Source: Acidobacteriota bacterium (GTDB lineage Bacteria; Acidobacteriota; Terriglobia; Acidiferrales; UBA7541). From it: a DNA stretch of 64,000 nucleotides. Each line of letters starts with the position of its first letter. Within the stretch, counting starts at the first letter, position 1. The DNA lies in assembly GCA_013286465.1 (NCBI GenBank), contig JABDFR010000002.1:42158-106157 (forward strand), given 5' to 3'. The notes beneath the pieces were generated by a model. It had not been told where the DNA came from. It saw only the letters and a program-made list of their open reading frames with translations, and did not search any database. Shown here one piece after another: positions 51,845 to 61,698 of the stretch. The translations under genes were made by a program, and so were the position numbers.

Positions 51845-53896
51845 GTGCCCAGGATTCTGGTCGCCGACGACAACAGCAACATCCAGAAGATGGTTGCGTT
51901 GGCGTTCGCGGAACACGGAATTGATGTAGTGGCCGTCGGCAATGGCGAAGCCGCCGTGCGCCGCATGCCGGATTTGAATCCGGATGTGGTCCTCGCGGAT
52001 GTGTTCATGCCGGTGCGCAACGGGTACGAAGTCTGCGAGTACATCAAGAAGGATCCGCGCTTCGCGAAGACTCCGGTAATTTTGCTGGTAGGTGCATTCG
52101 ATCCGCTCGATGAACAGGAAGCGCGGCGCGTCGGCGCAGATGGAGTTCTGAAGAAGCCATTCGTTCCGCCCGATCCCCTGATCGCCATGGTCACGGCAGC
52201 GCTCGAAAAGGCACCGAAGCCCGAAGTGAAAGCCGCTGCGCCTGAACCCGTTGCAGAAATTCCGAAAATTGTCGCGCCGCCTCCTCCGCCCGTCGTTCAG
52301 ACCTTCCCCGATCCGACGCCGGAAGAAGAAGCGTACATGTTCGGCTCGGGCCGCCGTTCGCTCGATGACGATGACAAGGTCGAAGCCGCAGCACCGCGCG
52401 GAAACGCCGCGGGCGCGCCAGCCGCCGTCCAAACGGTTGAGACCGGTCTCGACACCGAAGCTGATGCGCGAGCGGAAGCGGAGGAAGACGAGAAGTTCTC
52501 CGGCACGCGCGCGGATTGGCGGCGGCGCGAGGAAGTAGATTTCGAAGCGGTACCAAGTTTCTCGTCGCAGCTCGTCGACGCACCGGCCGATTCGCCCGTC
52601 GATGCACTCGCCAGCGCCGCGAAAGATATTTCGAAGCAGATTGAGCAGATGGCGGAACAGCGCGCCGAGACATCTGTGGTCACGTCCGACGCGACCGCCG
52701 ATGCTTCCCCGGTTGCCGCGCCGCCTGCCGCCTCCGTCGCCACTTTTGAAGTTGCGCCGGTTGTGGAAGCCGATCCGTTCGCATATCAGCCGGAAGCTGA
52801 AGTTCGAAGCGTGGTGGCGACGAACTCGGTCGAGACTGTCGCGGAAGCGCCCGCCGCAGAAATCGCCGAATCCGCACCACCGAGCACTTTTGAATCGCAC
52901 GCGGTGACCGAAGTTGCTCCGGTGAGCCAAGCCTCCGCGATCGAAGTGCCTGCCGCAGAACCGGAACCGGTCCAGATTTCGCAAGTGGAAACGCGCGCCG
53001 AAGTCGTCGAGGTCGCGCCCGCCAAACTGGAAGAGCCGCCCGCCAGAATCGATCCGCCGCAAGTTCCAGATGCGGCGCCAATTTTGAGTTCGGTAGTCGA
53101 GACCGTAACGTCGCCGCGAAAGTGGCTGGATTTTCTGCTGCCCTCTCGAGCACCCAAGCCAAGCGCGGTAAGCCCGGAACCTGCGGCGAGCGTTGTGGCG
53201 GCCGCGCCGCCTGTGGAACCGGTGGTTGAACATTCAGTTTTAGAATCTGCACCCGTGGCCGCTTCAGTAGCCGCCGATTCGATTGTTGGCGAAACTCAGA
53301 TTTCCGCCCCGGAGATTGGAGCGGCTCCGGCAATTGAAACGCCTGTCGCAGTTGAAACGCAACAGGAAGTTGCGTCTCACGAGCCAGCCGTTGCTGCGCA
53401 AGACTCCGCACCCGCATCAGTGGTGAGCGAGCCCGCGCCTGCACCCACTGAAGCCGCCGAAATCCGGCCGATCGAAGATTTGCGCCAGCATTGGAGTGAG
53501 ATCGCCTCGCAGCTCGCCGCAGAGGCCCCGCTAGTGGAAGCCGCGCAAACGGCGCTGACCGCGGAGCGAGCCGCCAGTCCAGACATCGCGGAACCCGCAC
53601 ACGAGAACTTTACGGAAACCGTAGCATCGGCCGGTTCGGATGCCGTGGCGCAGCCTCCTGCTGCGGAAGAAACCGCCGCCCCGCAATACACCGCGCCATC
53701 GATGGAGACGCTGGCAGCCACCATCAGCGCTACGGCAGCGCAAGCTGCTGCGCCGGCCGCGTCGCCGAATATCGATGAAGTGGTGGCGAAAATCTTGGAG
53801 AAGCTCGGCCCGCAGATTCAGGAATTGATCGCCAAGGGCGTGGTAAAACCGCTCGTGGAAGAAGCCCTAAAAAATCCCAACGAACCAAAGAAGTAG
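51845..53896 (+). CDS. Response regulator receiver protein with long low-complexity region
   Basis: 683 residues from GTG 51845 with AAGGGGAA upstream; an in-frame ATG at 51758 is less suitable. Residues 1-120 form a CheY-type receiver: ILVADDNSNIQK (acidic pair), phospho-acceptor Asp in VVLADVFMPVRNGYE, and the Lys in GVLKKPF. No output domain follows. Instead there are ~500 residues rich in Ala, Glu, Pro and Val. A conserved-looking C-terminal helix (NIDEVVAKILEKLGPQIQEL, then LIAKGVVKPLVEEALKNP) ends the protein. Similar receiver-plus-disordered-tail proteins occur in gliding or polarity systems. No cognate kinase is adjacent. Confidence 0.85.
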   Translation: MPRILVADDNSNIQKMVALAFAEHGIDVVAVGNGEAAVRRMPDLNPDVVLADVFMPVRNGYEVCEYIKKDPRFAKTPVILLVGAFDPLDEQEARRVGADGVLKKPFVPPDPLIAMVTAALEKAPKPEVKAAAPEPVAEIPKIVAPPPPPVVQTFPDPTPEEEAYMFGSGRRSLDDDDKVEAAAPRGNAAGAPAAVQTVETGLDTEADARAEAEEDEKFSGTRADWRRREEVDFEAVPSFSSQLVDAPADSPVDALASAAKDISKQIEQMAEQRAETSVVTSDATADASPVAAPPAASVATFEVAPVVEADPFAYQPEAEVRSVVATNSVETVAEAPAAEIAESAPPSTFESHAVTEVAPVSQASAIEVPAAEPEPVQISQVETRAEVVEVAPAKLEEPPARIDPPQVPDAAPILSSVVETVTSPRKWLDFLLPSRAPKPSAVSPEPAASVVAAAPPVEPVVEHSVLESAPVAASVAADSIVGETQISAPEIGAAPAIETPVAVETQQEVASHEPAVAAQDSAPASVVSEPAPAPTEAAEIRPIEDLRQHWSEIASQLAAEAPLVEAAQTALTAERAASPDIAEPAHENFTETVASAGSDAVAQPPAAEETAAPQYTAPSMETLAATISATAAQAAAPAASPNIDEVVAKILEKLGPQIQELIAKGVVKPLVEEALKNPNEPKK

Positions 53897-53922
53897 CTGC
53901 CGTTGCTGTTGCCGTTTCTTCC

Positions 53923-53969
53923 GTAGCGCCCGCGCTTTATGTCGGGCCTCTTGATGCACAATTGCGCCA
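53923..53969 (+). repeat. REP-like element, family D
   Basis: GTAG head, GCCCG/CGGGC stem around CGCTTTATGT, and tail ending TTGCGCCA. It matches the 27919 copy. Confidence 0.6.
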
Positions 53970-54012
53970 CATACCTTCTCGCGCCTCACCCTGGATCGCG
54001 CGAAGAAAAACA

Positions 54013-54756
54013 TCACCGGAGCCGCACATCAAACAAAGCCAACCAATACTGCACCGATTGCAGCGCAAACCCGCAAAGCATTAGCCCGACGCCGATCACT
54101 CCCAACCGCCGCTCCGGCAAATTGTCCGCGTAATACTCGATGAACGGATACGACGTGATTCCTACGCCGGTGACCAGGCCGGTGACCAGTCCCACGCGGA
54201 TCGCAAACGCAACAGCGTGCTCGAGGTGGTGTACGAGGACGCTACAGACGAGCGCGGTCGCAAGGTAACCGATGGTGCGACTCACCGTTCCCCAAAACTG
54301 GCGCCGCGTGATACGCGGATGGCGCGCCGCAATGTACTCGGCGCCCGGGCGCATGCCGCGCGAATAGGCGAGCACCTGCCCGCCGGTGACGAGGATGGCG
54401 AACGCCGCGCCGAATTCGAGACCCAAGATTCTGTACAGGCCGGCGCCGAATGCACACCCGCGGATCGCGGCGAACAGCGTTTCCCAAAGCAAGGAATAGT
54501 GCGGCAACCCGCGGGCCGCGCGATTCAACTCGATCGACAAAGTGACTCCGGTAGCTATGCCCGACGCGATTCCAAAGAAGAGGCCGAGCCCGAGGCCGTA
54601 TCCAATGCCGAACAGAATCGAGTACGTTACTGCGCGAGTGAGCAGCCGCAGCGGGCCGTGCTGGCCCCCCAGCAGATCGTAAGCCAGATAGAGGCTCCCC
54701 AGCACATCGAGACAAGTGCCGATGATACTGACGGCCGCGATGGTGTGATGGCTCAT
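54013..54756 (-). CDS. Polytopic membrane protein of unknown function
   Basis: 247 residues from ATG 54756 (MSHHTIAAV); a longer frame to 54870 adds a basic stretch. About six hydrophobic helices: AAVSIIGTCLDVLGSLYLAY, YSILFGIGYGLGLGLFFGIA, FGAAFAILVTGGQV, TIGYLATALVCSVLVHHLEH, VGLVTGLVTGVGITSYPFIE, LGVIGVGLMLCGFALQSVQY. Gly-rich helices suggest tight packing. I do not recognise the family. It stands alone and converges on the response regulator gene. Confidence 0.7.
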   Translation of the reverse strand: MSHHTIAAVSIIGTCLDVLGSLYLAYDLLGGQHGPLRLLTRAVTYSILFGIGYGLGLGLFFGIASGIATGVTLSIELNRAARGLPHYSLLWETLFAAIRGCAFGAGLYRILGLEFGAAFAILVTGGQVLAYSRGMRPGAEYIAARHPRITRRQFWGTVSRTIGYLATALVCSVLVHHLEHAVAFAIRVGLVTGLVTGVGITSYPFIEYYADNLPERRLGVIGVGLMLCGFALQSVQYWLALFDVRLR

Positions 54757-54895
54757 GAATGAATTGCGCGAATGGCGCGTCCATGCTCGCGCCGGGAAAG
54801 CGGCGCACGCGGAAGTAAACCACATGGCGGACGGGCGCGTGAACTGGAAATTTACACCATACGAGTTCACCGCGGCGGGGTCCGCGACTGCTTTC

Positions 54896-55010
54896 GTAGC
54901 GGTGCGCCTTTAGGCCAGCAGCTTACGACTAACGCGGTAAACCAACATCGTGCTCACCGGCGGACTCACCGGTTTGCCACACCCCCTGCCACCCTAAAGG
55001 GCGCCGCTAC
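54896..55010 (+). repeat. REPIN-like element, family E (inverted pair)
   Basis: Left arm 54896-54928 (GTAGCGG head, CTTACGA tail) and inverted right arm 54987-55010 ending CCGCTAC, 58 bp apart. Confidence 0.65.
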
Positions 55011-55082
55011 GAAATCTACGGCAACCGACACCGCACTAAATGGCGGAAAGGTCAGCTGACGAATCACCGGACCAATGATTAC

Positions 55083-55113
55083 TTGCGAGCGTAAACAGAG
55101 CGGGTAGTAGAAT
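55083..55113 (+). promoter_or_regulatory. Possible promoter of the amidohydrolase gene
   Basis: TTGCGA at 55083-55088 and TAGAAT at 55108-55113, 19 nt apart and 24 nt before the ATG; spacing is one or two bases longer than ideal. Confidence 0.3.
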
Positions 55114-55137
55114 GGCCCGCCTTAGGAGATTCGATTG

Positions 55138-56631
55138 ATGAGCTCCCTACGAACCATTGGGAAGTGGTTCTTCCGTTTTTGTCTTCTAGTGATTTTCCTG
55201 GCGGCATTCACGTGGTTAGGCATTCACGTTTCGCGTGCCTACTATCTCCGCCAGGCGAGCCGGCCGCCCTCAGCTTTCATCGTCGAAAGCGGACCGCTCA
55301 TCGCGCTCACCCATGCACGCGTAATCGATGGCACCGCGTCGCCGGCGCAAGACGATCAGACGCTGATCCTTAAAAATGGAATGATCGCCGAGGTTGGCCC
55401 GTCTTCGTCGATTCAGGTTCCGGCGAGCGCACGTTCCATCGATCTTTCCGGCAAGACCGTCTTCCCCGGCCTCGTGATGCTTCACGAACATCTCTTCACC
55501 ATTTCGCCCGATACTACTCCAACGAAGATTCTGCTCGTTGAGCAGCCTGTTTCGTTTCCGCTGATGTATCTCGCCGCGGGCGTAACCACATTGCGTACCA
55601 CCGGAAGCATATTTCCGCAGGCTGACCTCGCCATCAAGACCGCCATCGACTCGGGCCAGCGTCCCGGGCCGGACATGTTTCTGACGGCGCCATATCTGGA
55701 ATCGAACCCGCTCCTTTTTTCACAGATGCATGCGATCGCCAGTCCGGACGAAGCACGCCGCGCGGTTGACGAAGGCGCCGCCGAGGGCATGACTTCTTTC
55801 AAAGCGTACATACATCTGACTCCCGAAGAACTCAAAGCCGGCATCGACGAAGCGCACAGTAAGGGCCTGAAAATTACCGGCCATTTGTGCTCCGTGGGAT
55901 TCACGGAAGCGGCCGACATGGGCATCGATGGCCTTGAGCACGGCATCAGCGTTGATACGGAATTTTTCCCCGGGAAACAGCCTGGAATTTGCCCACCGGA
56001 TCGCGCCGCTGCAAAAGATATCGACGAGCGCCTGGACATCGAAAGCCCGGAAGTGCAGCGGCTGATTCACCACCTCGTGGAGCGCCACGTTCCAATCACC
56101 TCCACGATGGCCGTCTTCGCCGATTTCACCGACGACGCGCAGCCCATGTCCGCCCTGGAGGACCGCGAGATGCGCGCTCTTTGCTTCAAGAGCGCTCTCA
56201 TATACAGAATTCTAAAAGCTTTCGTCCTGCCGAAAATTGTTATGCATCATGCGATGCCCAAAGAAATGCAATTCGAGCGCGATTTCGTCGCTGCGGGCGG
56301 CCTTTTGCTCGCGGGCTCCGACCCTACCGGGGACGGCAGTACGCTGGCGGGATATGCCGATCAGCTTGAAATCGAATTACTCGTGAAGGCTGGTTTTACG
56401 CCGGTGGAGGCGATTCACGTTGCAACACAAAATGGCGCCGTGGCGCTGGGCCAGAGCGATCGAATCGGTACAATCGCAAAAGGCAAGCAGGCGGACTTGG
56501 TCGTCGTAACCGGCAATCCGTCGACAAATATTTCCGACATACGCAATGTGGACCTGGTCTTCCGCAAAGGTGTTGGCTACAGCTCCGCAAGACTATTCGG
56601 CGCAATCAAAGGTCTCGTAGGCGTGCAGTGA
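55138..56631 (+). CDS. Membrane-anchored amidohydrolase
   Basis: 497 residues from ATG 55138 with AGGAG 9 nt upstream. An N-terminal hydrophobic segment (FCLLVIFLAAFTWLGIHVS) places the enzyme outside the inner membrane, tethered or cleaved. The metal-dependent hydrolase core shows GKTVFPGLVMLHEHLF (HxH), the carboxylated-Lys region TSFKAYIHL, TGHLCS, DGLEHGI, LAGSDPTGDG and IAKGKQADLVVVTGNP. Relatives act as dipeptidases, prolidases or imidazolonepropionase-like enzymes. The substrate is unknown. It is a single gene. Confidence 0.88.
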   Translation: MSSLRTIGKWFFRFCLLVIFLAAFTWLGIHVSRAYYLRQASRPPSAFIVESGPLIALTHARVIDGTASPAQDDQTLILKNGMIAEVGPSSSIQVPASARSIDLSGKTVFPGLVMLHEHLFTISPDTTPTKILLVEQPVSFPLMYLAAGVTTLRTTGSIFPQADLAIKTAIDSGQRPGPDMFLTAPYLESNPLLFSQMHAIASPDEARRAVDEGAAEGMTSFKAYIHLTPEELKAGIDEAHSKGLKITGHLCSVGFTEAADMGIDGLEHGISVDTEFFPGKQPGICPPDRAAAKDIDERLDIESPEVQRLIHHLVERHVPITSTMAVFADFTDDAQPMSALEDREMRALCFKSALIYRILKAFVLPKIVMHHAMPKEMQFERDFVAAGGLLLAGSDPTGDGSTLAGYADQLEIELLVKAGFTPVEAIHVATQNGAVALGQSDRIGTIAKGKQADLVVVTGNPSTNISDIRNVDLVFRKGVGYSSARLFGAIKGLVGVQ

Positions 56632-56839
56632 TGCTTATTCTTTCTGACGCAGTGCCTGATAAACGCCGCGGAGGTCTGAAACTGAGTTACTAGCGATTCC
56701 CTCCGTCGATTGACGGCTGCCGCGTTTGCCCCGTATATTAAAAAATTCACGGTTTGCCGCCTGGAATTGCCGTGCAGCCCGCTTCGCGCGGGCGGAAGCA
56801 TCTCGACCCATAAATTGGATGTGAAAGGCCGCCGCACTG

Positions 56840-59545
56840 ATGACGCGCGAAATCCCCAAGGCATACGAGCCGCAGGAAATCGAGGAGCGCTGGGCCAAAT
56901 ATTGGTTTGACGAGAAGCTCTTCCTCGCCGACGTGAAAGATCCTCGCCCGCACTGGTCAATCGCCATTCCTCCACCGAACGTCACCGGCTCGCTGCACAT
57001 CGGCCACATGCTCGATCACACGGAAATTGACATCCTGACGCGCTGGCGGCGCATGTCCGGCTTCAATACGCTGTGGCTTCCGGGCACCGACCACGCGGGA
57101 ATTTCCACGCAGCGCGTTGTCGTGCGCCTGCTCGCGAAAGATGGAATCGACTATCGCACGCTGGGCCGCGAGGAATTCGAAAAGCGCGTCTGGAAATGGA
57201 AAGAGGAATCCGGCGGCACGATCACGCAGCAGATGGTCAAGATCGGCGATAGCTGCGATTGGTCGCGCGAACGATTCACTCTTGACCCGGGCCTATCCCG
57301 CGCCGTGCGCGAAGCCTTCGTGCGCCTGCATGAAGACGGCCTCATCTACCGCGCGCATTACATGGTGAATTGGTGCCCGCGCTGCATGACCGCGATCAGC
57401 GACCTCGAAACCGTGCACACCGAGCGCGCCGGAAAACTTTGGTACATCCGTTATCCGGTGGTTGGCTCGAAGGAGTACATCGTCGTTGCCACCACGCGGC
57501 CGGAGACGATGTTGGGCGACGTCGCGGTCGCCGTGAATCCAGAGGACGAACGCTATCACAAATTGATCGGCAAGATGGTGATCCTGCCGTTGACGGATCG
57601 CGAGATTCCGATTATCGCGGACAGCTACGTCGATCGCGAGTTCGGCACCGGCGCGCTCAAAATTACTCCCGCGCACGATATCAACGACTTCGAAGTCGGC
57701 CGCCGCCACAAGCTGCCCGAAATCGACGTGATGACCGACGACGGTCACATGAGCCCCGCCGCCGGGAAATATGCCGGACTCGATCGCTTCGAAGCGCGCG
57801 ACAAAGCGGTGGAAGATTTGCAGGCCGCCGGACTGCTCGAAAAGGTAGTCGAGCACACGCACGCCATCGGCACTTGCGACCGCTGCGGCACGATCATCGA
57901 ACCGCGCGCTTCGACGCAGTGGTTTGTAAAGATGAAGCCACTCGCCGAGCCGGCCATCGAAGCCGTCGAGACGGGCAAAATTCAGGTAACGCCCGAAAAT
58001 TGGAAAGCCGTCTACTACGAATGGATGCGCAATATCCGCGACTGGTGCATCTCGCGCCAATTGTGGTGGGGCCATCGCATTCCCGCCTGGCACTGTGCGG
58101 AGTGCAAGAAGATTACAGTCGCGCGCGAAACGCCCACAAATTGCGCCTATTGCGGCTCGTCGAAAATCGAGCAGGATCCCGACGTGCTCGATACCTGGTT
58201 CAGCTCGGGCTTGTGGCCCTTCTCAACACTAGGCTGGCCCGACGAAACCGCCGACTACAAAAAATACTATCCAACCAGTACACTCATCACCGGGCGCGAC
58301 ATCCTCTTCTTCTGGGCCGCGCGCATGATCATGATGGGCCTGAAATTCACGGGCCAGGTTCCCTTCCATCAGCTCTATCTGCACTCGCTCGTTCTCACCG
58401 CCGAAGGCCAGAAGATGTCGAAATCCAAAGGCACCGGGCTCGATCCATTGGAACTCACCGCGAAATTCGGCACCGACGCCATGCGCTTCACGCTTGCGAG
58501 CATGGCCGCCCCGGGAAGCGACATCATCCTCGGCGACGACAAAATCCTAAGCGCCCGCGCCTTCGCCAATAAAATCTGGAATGCCGCCCGATTTCTTTTT
58601 ATGAACCTGGAGAAATTCGAAGCCACAGGCGCAACGCTCGAAGAACTCGCCGCCCCCGAGATTCGCGAAAAAGCGCCGTACGCGACAGGAAACGCCGCGG
58701 CAAATGCGTTGCCGCTAGTCGATCGCTGGATGTTCTCGCGCCTCGCGCACGTCACGACCGAAATCAACAAAGCACTCGAAGAATTTCGTTTCCACGAAGC
58801 CGCGCATGTCGTCTACCACTTCTTCTGGGGCGATTTCTGTGACTGGTACATCGAGTGGGTCAAGCCGCAGTTGACCGGCGCCGACAAGGACGCCTCAGTA
58901 GCCGCGTGGCGAAATATTTTCGCAGCGATGGAATCCGCCCTGCGCCTGCTGCATCCGTTCATGCCCTTCATCACTGAAGAGCTCTGGCATCGCCTGCCGC
59001 AGCGCGCCGGACAGAAATCGATCGCGCTGCAATCCTTCCCCACCGCAAAGCCCGAGTGGATCGACGATGCCGCCGAAAAGCACTTGGCGTTGCTGCAGGA
59101 AATCGTAAAAGCAGCCCGCGAAATTCGCGCCGAGCTAAAGCTCGATCCAAAAAAGAAAGTAGCCGCCGATTTCGCGACAAGTGACGCCGCAACCGCGGAA
59201 CTCATCCGCGAAAATCTCGATCCGGTGCTGAGGCTGGCCGCCCTGACCTCCCTAAACATCTCAGTTGGCGCCCTCGATTCCAAAGCCGGCGTAATTCGCT
59301 CCACCGCGCAATTCGATGTGCGCATCGCTTACGGCGAAGGCGTCGACAAACAAGCCGAGCTAGCCCGCCTACGCAAAGAAGTAGATCGCCTGGCAAAGGA
59401 TATCGAGTCCAAAAAGAAGCGCCTAAGCGACGAGGTCTTCCTAAGCCGCGCCCCAGAAGAAATTCGCCGCAATCTGGAAACAACGCTAACCGAGCGCGAA
59501 TCCGAACATCAAAAACTAAGCGATCGGCTAAGAACGTTGGAGTAG
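56840..59545 (+). CDS. valS: Valyl-tRNA synthetase
   Basis: 901 residues, class I. PPPNVTGSLHIGHMLDHT carries the HIGH box (residues ~47-64). The CP1 editing domain is at about 190-340. KMSKSKGTGLDP near residue 528 is the KMSKS loop. The anticodon-binding domain follows and a C-terminal coiled coil (ARLRKEVDRLAKDIESKKKR) ends the protein. It charges tRNA-Val and edits Thr. The C/A-rich codon pattern increases toward the 3' end. A family-A REP pair follows 12 nt after the stop. Confidence 0.97.
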   Translation: MTREIPKAYEPQEIEERWAKYWFDEKLFLADVKDPRPHWSIAIPPPNVTGSLHIGHMLDHTEIDILTRWRRMSGFNTLWLPGTDHAGISTQRVVVRLLAKDGIDYRTLGREEFEKRVWKWKEESGGTITQQMVKIGDSCDWSRERFTLDPGLSRAVREAFVRLHEDGLIYRAHYMVNWCPRCMTAISDLETVHTERAGKLWYIRYPVVGSKEYIVVATTRPETMLGDVAVAVNPEDERYHKLIGKMVILPLTDREIPIIADSYVDREFGTGALKITPAHDINDFEVGRRHKLPEIDVMTDDGHMSPAAGKYAGLDRFEARDKAVEDLQAAGLLEKVVEHTHAIGTCDRCGTIIEPRASTQWFVKMKPLAEPAIEAVETGKIQVTPENWKAVYYEWMRNIRDWCISRQLWWGHRIPAWHCAECKKITVARETPTNCAYCGSSKIEQDPDVLDTWFSSGLWPFSTLGWPDETADYKKYYPTSTLITGRDILFFWAARMIMMGLKFTGQVPFHQLYLHSLVLTAEGQKMSKSKGTGLDPLELTAKFGTDAMRFTLASMAAPGSDIILGDDKILSARAFANKIWNAARFLFMNLEKFEATGATLEELAAPEIREKAPYATGNAAANALPLVDRWMFSRLAHVTTEINKALEEFRFHEAAHVVYHFFWGDFCDWYIEWVKPQLTGADKDASVAAWRNIFAAMESALRLLHPFMPFITEELWHRLPQRAGQKSIALQSFPTAKPEWIDDAAEKHLALLQEIVKAAREIRAELKLDPKKKVAADFATSDAATAELIRENLDPVLRLAALTSLNISVGALDSKAGVIRSTAQFDVRIAYGEGVDKQAELARLRKEVDRLAKDIESKKKRLSDEVFLSRAPEEIRRNLETTLTERESEHQKLSDRLRTLE

Positions 59546-59556
59546 CTCTCTCCCCC

Positions 59557-59729
59557 GTAGCGCTGGCGTCTCGCCGGCTCTTACGATTACAAATCGGGCC
59601 ACACGCAACCATCACGGCCGGACCACCGAAGAAAAATCGACGAGTTGTTTTTGCAGTTGAGGTCCGCCGATGCTTCCGATTTCAAGCCACACTCTCGCTC
59701 GTAAGAGCCGGCGGGGACGCCAGCGCTAC
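59557..59729 (+). repeat. REPIN-like element, family A (inverted pair)
   Basis: Left arm 59557-59586 and inverted right arm 59699-59729, 112 bp apart, in the valS-birA gap. Confidence 0.75.
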
Positions 59730-59784
59730 GTAACCCTCCCCGACTTGCCGCCCGAACCAGCCTAAAGTAATCTCTCCACCGCCG

Positions 59785-60795
59785 ATGGACTCCAAACGCC
59801 TCAAAGATATCCGCGGGCTAACCGACCGCCGCATCGACGCGTTACTCACGTTGCTCTCCGAAAATTCCACGATCGTAGTAAGCGGCACGAAAATCGCCAA
59901 AGAAATCGGCGTCTCGAAAGATACGGTGTGGCGCTGGGTCCAAAAGCTGCGCGCCCTCGGCGTGGGCGTCAACGGCCATCCCAGCAAGGGCTATCACATC
60001 GCCCGAATCCCCGACATCCTGGCCCCAAAATTAATCAGCCGCCGCCTGCTCAACACTCCCTACTGGAAACGCATCTACCATTTCTTCAAAGTAGAATCGA
60101 CAAACGATATCGCCATGCAACTTGGCGAAGAAGGCGAAGCCCACGGCGCAATCGTCCTGGCCGAAGAGCAAACGAAAGGCCGAGGCCGCGCCGGCCGCGC
60201 CTGGACCTCAGAAAAATCCTCCGGCATCTATTGCAGCGTATTACTGCGCCCGCAAATTTCACCATCGCAAGCGTCGCTGCTAACGCTCGTAGCCGGCCTA
60301 GCCGCCCGCGACGCCGTAGCCGAAGAACTGCACGCCACCCCCGACATCCGCTGGCCAAACGACCTACTCGTAGGCGGCAAAAAATTCTGTGGCATCCTAA
60401 CCGAAATGCACGCCGAACCAGATCGCGTAAATTACGCGGTAGTAGGAATCGGCATCAACGTAAATCAATCGCGCCTCCCCGCAGAAATTGCCGGCGTCGC
60501 CACATCCCTGCGCCTCGAAAGCGGCCACAATCATTCGCGCTTAGAAATCCTCATCCGGTTGCTGCGCCACCTCGACCGCTACTACAATCAATTCCTGACC
60601 GACGGCCCGCAACCAATCGTCCGCCGGTTCGCCGAAGTATCGAGCTATTTTCAAGGCAAGCGCGTGCGCATCACCACAGCCACCGAATCTTTCGTAGGCA
60701 CCACGGCCGGCCTGGAGCTAAGCGGCGTTCTGCGCGTGGCCCGCGATGATGGCCGCGTCGAGCCGGTAATCTCCGGCGACGTGGTGGAGGCCTGA
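59785..60795 (+). CDS. birA: Biotin--[acetyl-CoA-carboxylase] ligase with HTH domain
   Basis: 336 residues. The N-terminal ~75 residues are a winged helix ([20 protein letters not shown]), as in repressor-type BirA. The ligase core follows: [20 protein letters not shown] (biotinoyl-AMP loop), [19 protein letters not shown] and [12 protein letters not shown]. The C-terminal SH3-like domain is present. It joins biotin to BCCP and may repress biotin genes through the HTH; no bio operon is in the window. Its TGA overlaps the coaX ATG (TGATG). Confidence 0.94.
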   Translation: MDSKRLKDIRGLTDRRIDALLTLLSENSTIVVSGTKIAKEIGVSKDTVWRWVQKLRALGVGVNGHPSKGYHIARIPDILAPKLISRRLLNTPYWKRIYHFFKVESTNDIAMQLGEEGEAHGAIVLAEEQTKGRGRAGRAWTSEKSSGIYCSVLLRPQISPSQASLLTLVAGLAARDAVAEELHATPDIRWPNDLLVGGKKFCGILTEMHAEPDRVNYAVVGIGINVNQSRLPAEIAGVATSLRLESGHNHSRLEILIRLLRHLDRYYNQFLTDGPQPIVRRFAEVSSYFQGKRVRITTATESFVGTTAGLELSGVLRVARDDGRVEPVISGDVVEA

Positions 60796-61637
60796 TGCTG
60801 CTCACCATGGACGTAGGCAACACCAACACTGTCCTAGGCGTCTTCCGCGAAAAAGAACTGCTAGCAAACTGGCGTCTAACTACCTCGCGCGAGCAAACCA
60901 TCGACGAGTACGGCATCCTGGCCCGCGATCTTTTCACTCTCGCCGCAATCGATCCGCACGAAATCGATGGCGTAATCATCAGCTCAGTCGTCCCGCCGCT
61001 AAATTCCACGCTCGCCGGAATGTCCGAGCGTTATTTCAATTTGCCAGCGCTATTCGTGGAGCCGGGAATCAAAACCGGTATGCCCATTCATTACGATAAT
61101 CCGCTGGAAGTAGGCGCGGACAGAATCGTCAACAGCGTAGCCGCATTCGAAAAATACGGCGGTCCATGTGTAGCGGTAGATTTCGGCACCGCCCTAAATT
61201 TCGACGCAGTCTCCGAACGCGGCGAATATCTAGGCGGCGTCCTCTGCCCCGGCATCGGTATTTCCGCCGACGCCCTCTTCAATCGCGCCGCCCGGCTTTT
61301 CCGCATCCAAATCAAGGACCCGGGAAAAATTATCGGAACAAACACCGCCGCGTCCATGCAAGCCGGCCTCTATTACGGCTACATCGACATGGTCGACGGC
61401 ATCCTGGATCGCATCAAAAAAGTCCTCGGCCCAAAAACAAAAGTTGTAGCCACCGGCGGCCAAGCCTCGTTAATCGGCAAAGGCTCGCGCCATATCGAAG
61501 CCATCGACGAATTTCTCACTCTCGACGGCCTACGCATCATCTGGGATCGAAATTCCGAGCCAAACCGCGCCGCCCGAAAACACGCAGGTGCAGCCGGACC
61601 AGCGGTCGTGCCACCGCGCAAGCAGTCGCGAAAATAA
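60795..61637 (+). CDS. coaX: Type III pantothenate kinase
   Basis: 280 residues. First step of CoA synthesis, phosphorylating pantothenate. An ASKHA-fold kinase: [13 protein letters not shown] (phosphate 1), [55 protein letters not shown] and [15 protein letters not shown]. The start overlaps the birA stop by one base, a pairing common in many bacteria. The C-terminal ~20 residues are basic and low-complexity. Confidence 0.95.
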   Translation: MLLTMDVGNTNTVLGVFREKELLANWRLTTSREQTIDEYGILARDLFTLAAIDPHEIDGVIISSVVPPLNSTLAGMSERYFNLPALFVEPGIKTGMPIHYDNPLEVGADRIVNSVAAFEKYGGPCVAVDFGTALNFDAVSERGEYLGGVLCPGIGISADALFNRAARLFRIQIKDPGKIIGTNTAASMQAGLYYGYIDMVDGILDRIKKVLGPKTKVVATGGQASLIGKGSRHIEAIDEFLTLDGLRIIWDRNSEPNRAARKHAGAAGPAVVPPRKQSRK

Positions 61638-61698
61638 ATCCTCTGCTAAACTGAATCCGGACTCGCAAAGCCAGTAAGCACGACCGCGCCCAATTTCA

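Larger units (their letters stand above)
54757..55134 (+). other. Gap before the amidohydrolase gene
   Basis: 378 bp without a supported gene. It contains the family-E REP pair at 54896-55010 and a possible promoter TTGCGA (55083) with TAGAAT (55108), spacing 19. Confidence 0.45.

Noticed and set aside
51725..53233. 502-residue minus-strand frame antisense to the response regulator
   Set aside because: Arg/Gly/Phe-rich low-complexity mirror of the Ala/Glu/Pro region; no start signal.
57370..58572. 400-residue plus-strand frame within valS
   Set aside because: Arg/His-rich out-of-frame shadow of valS.
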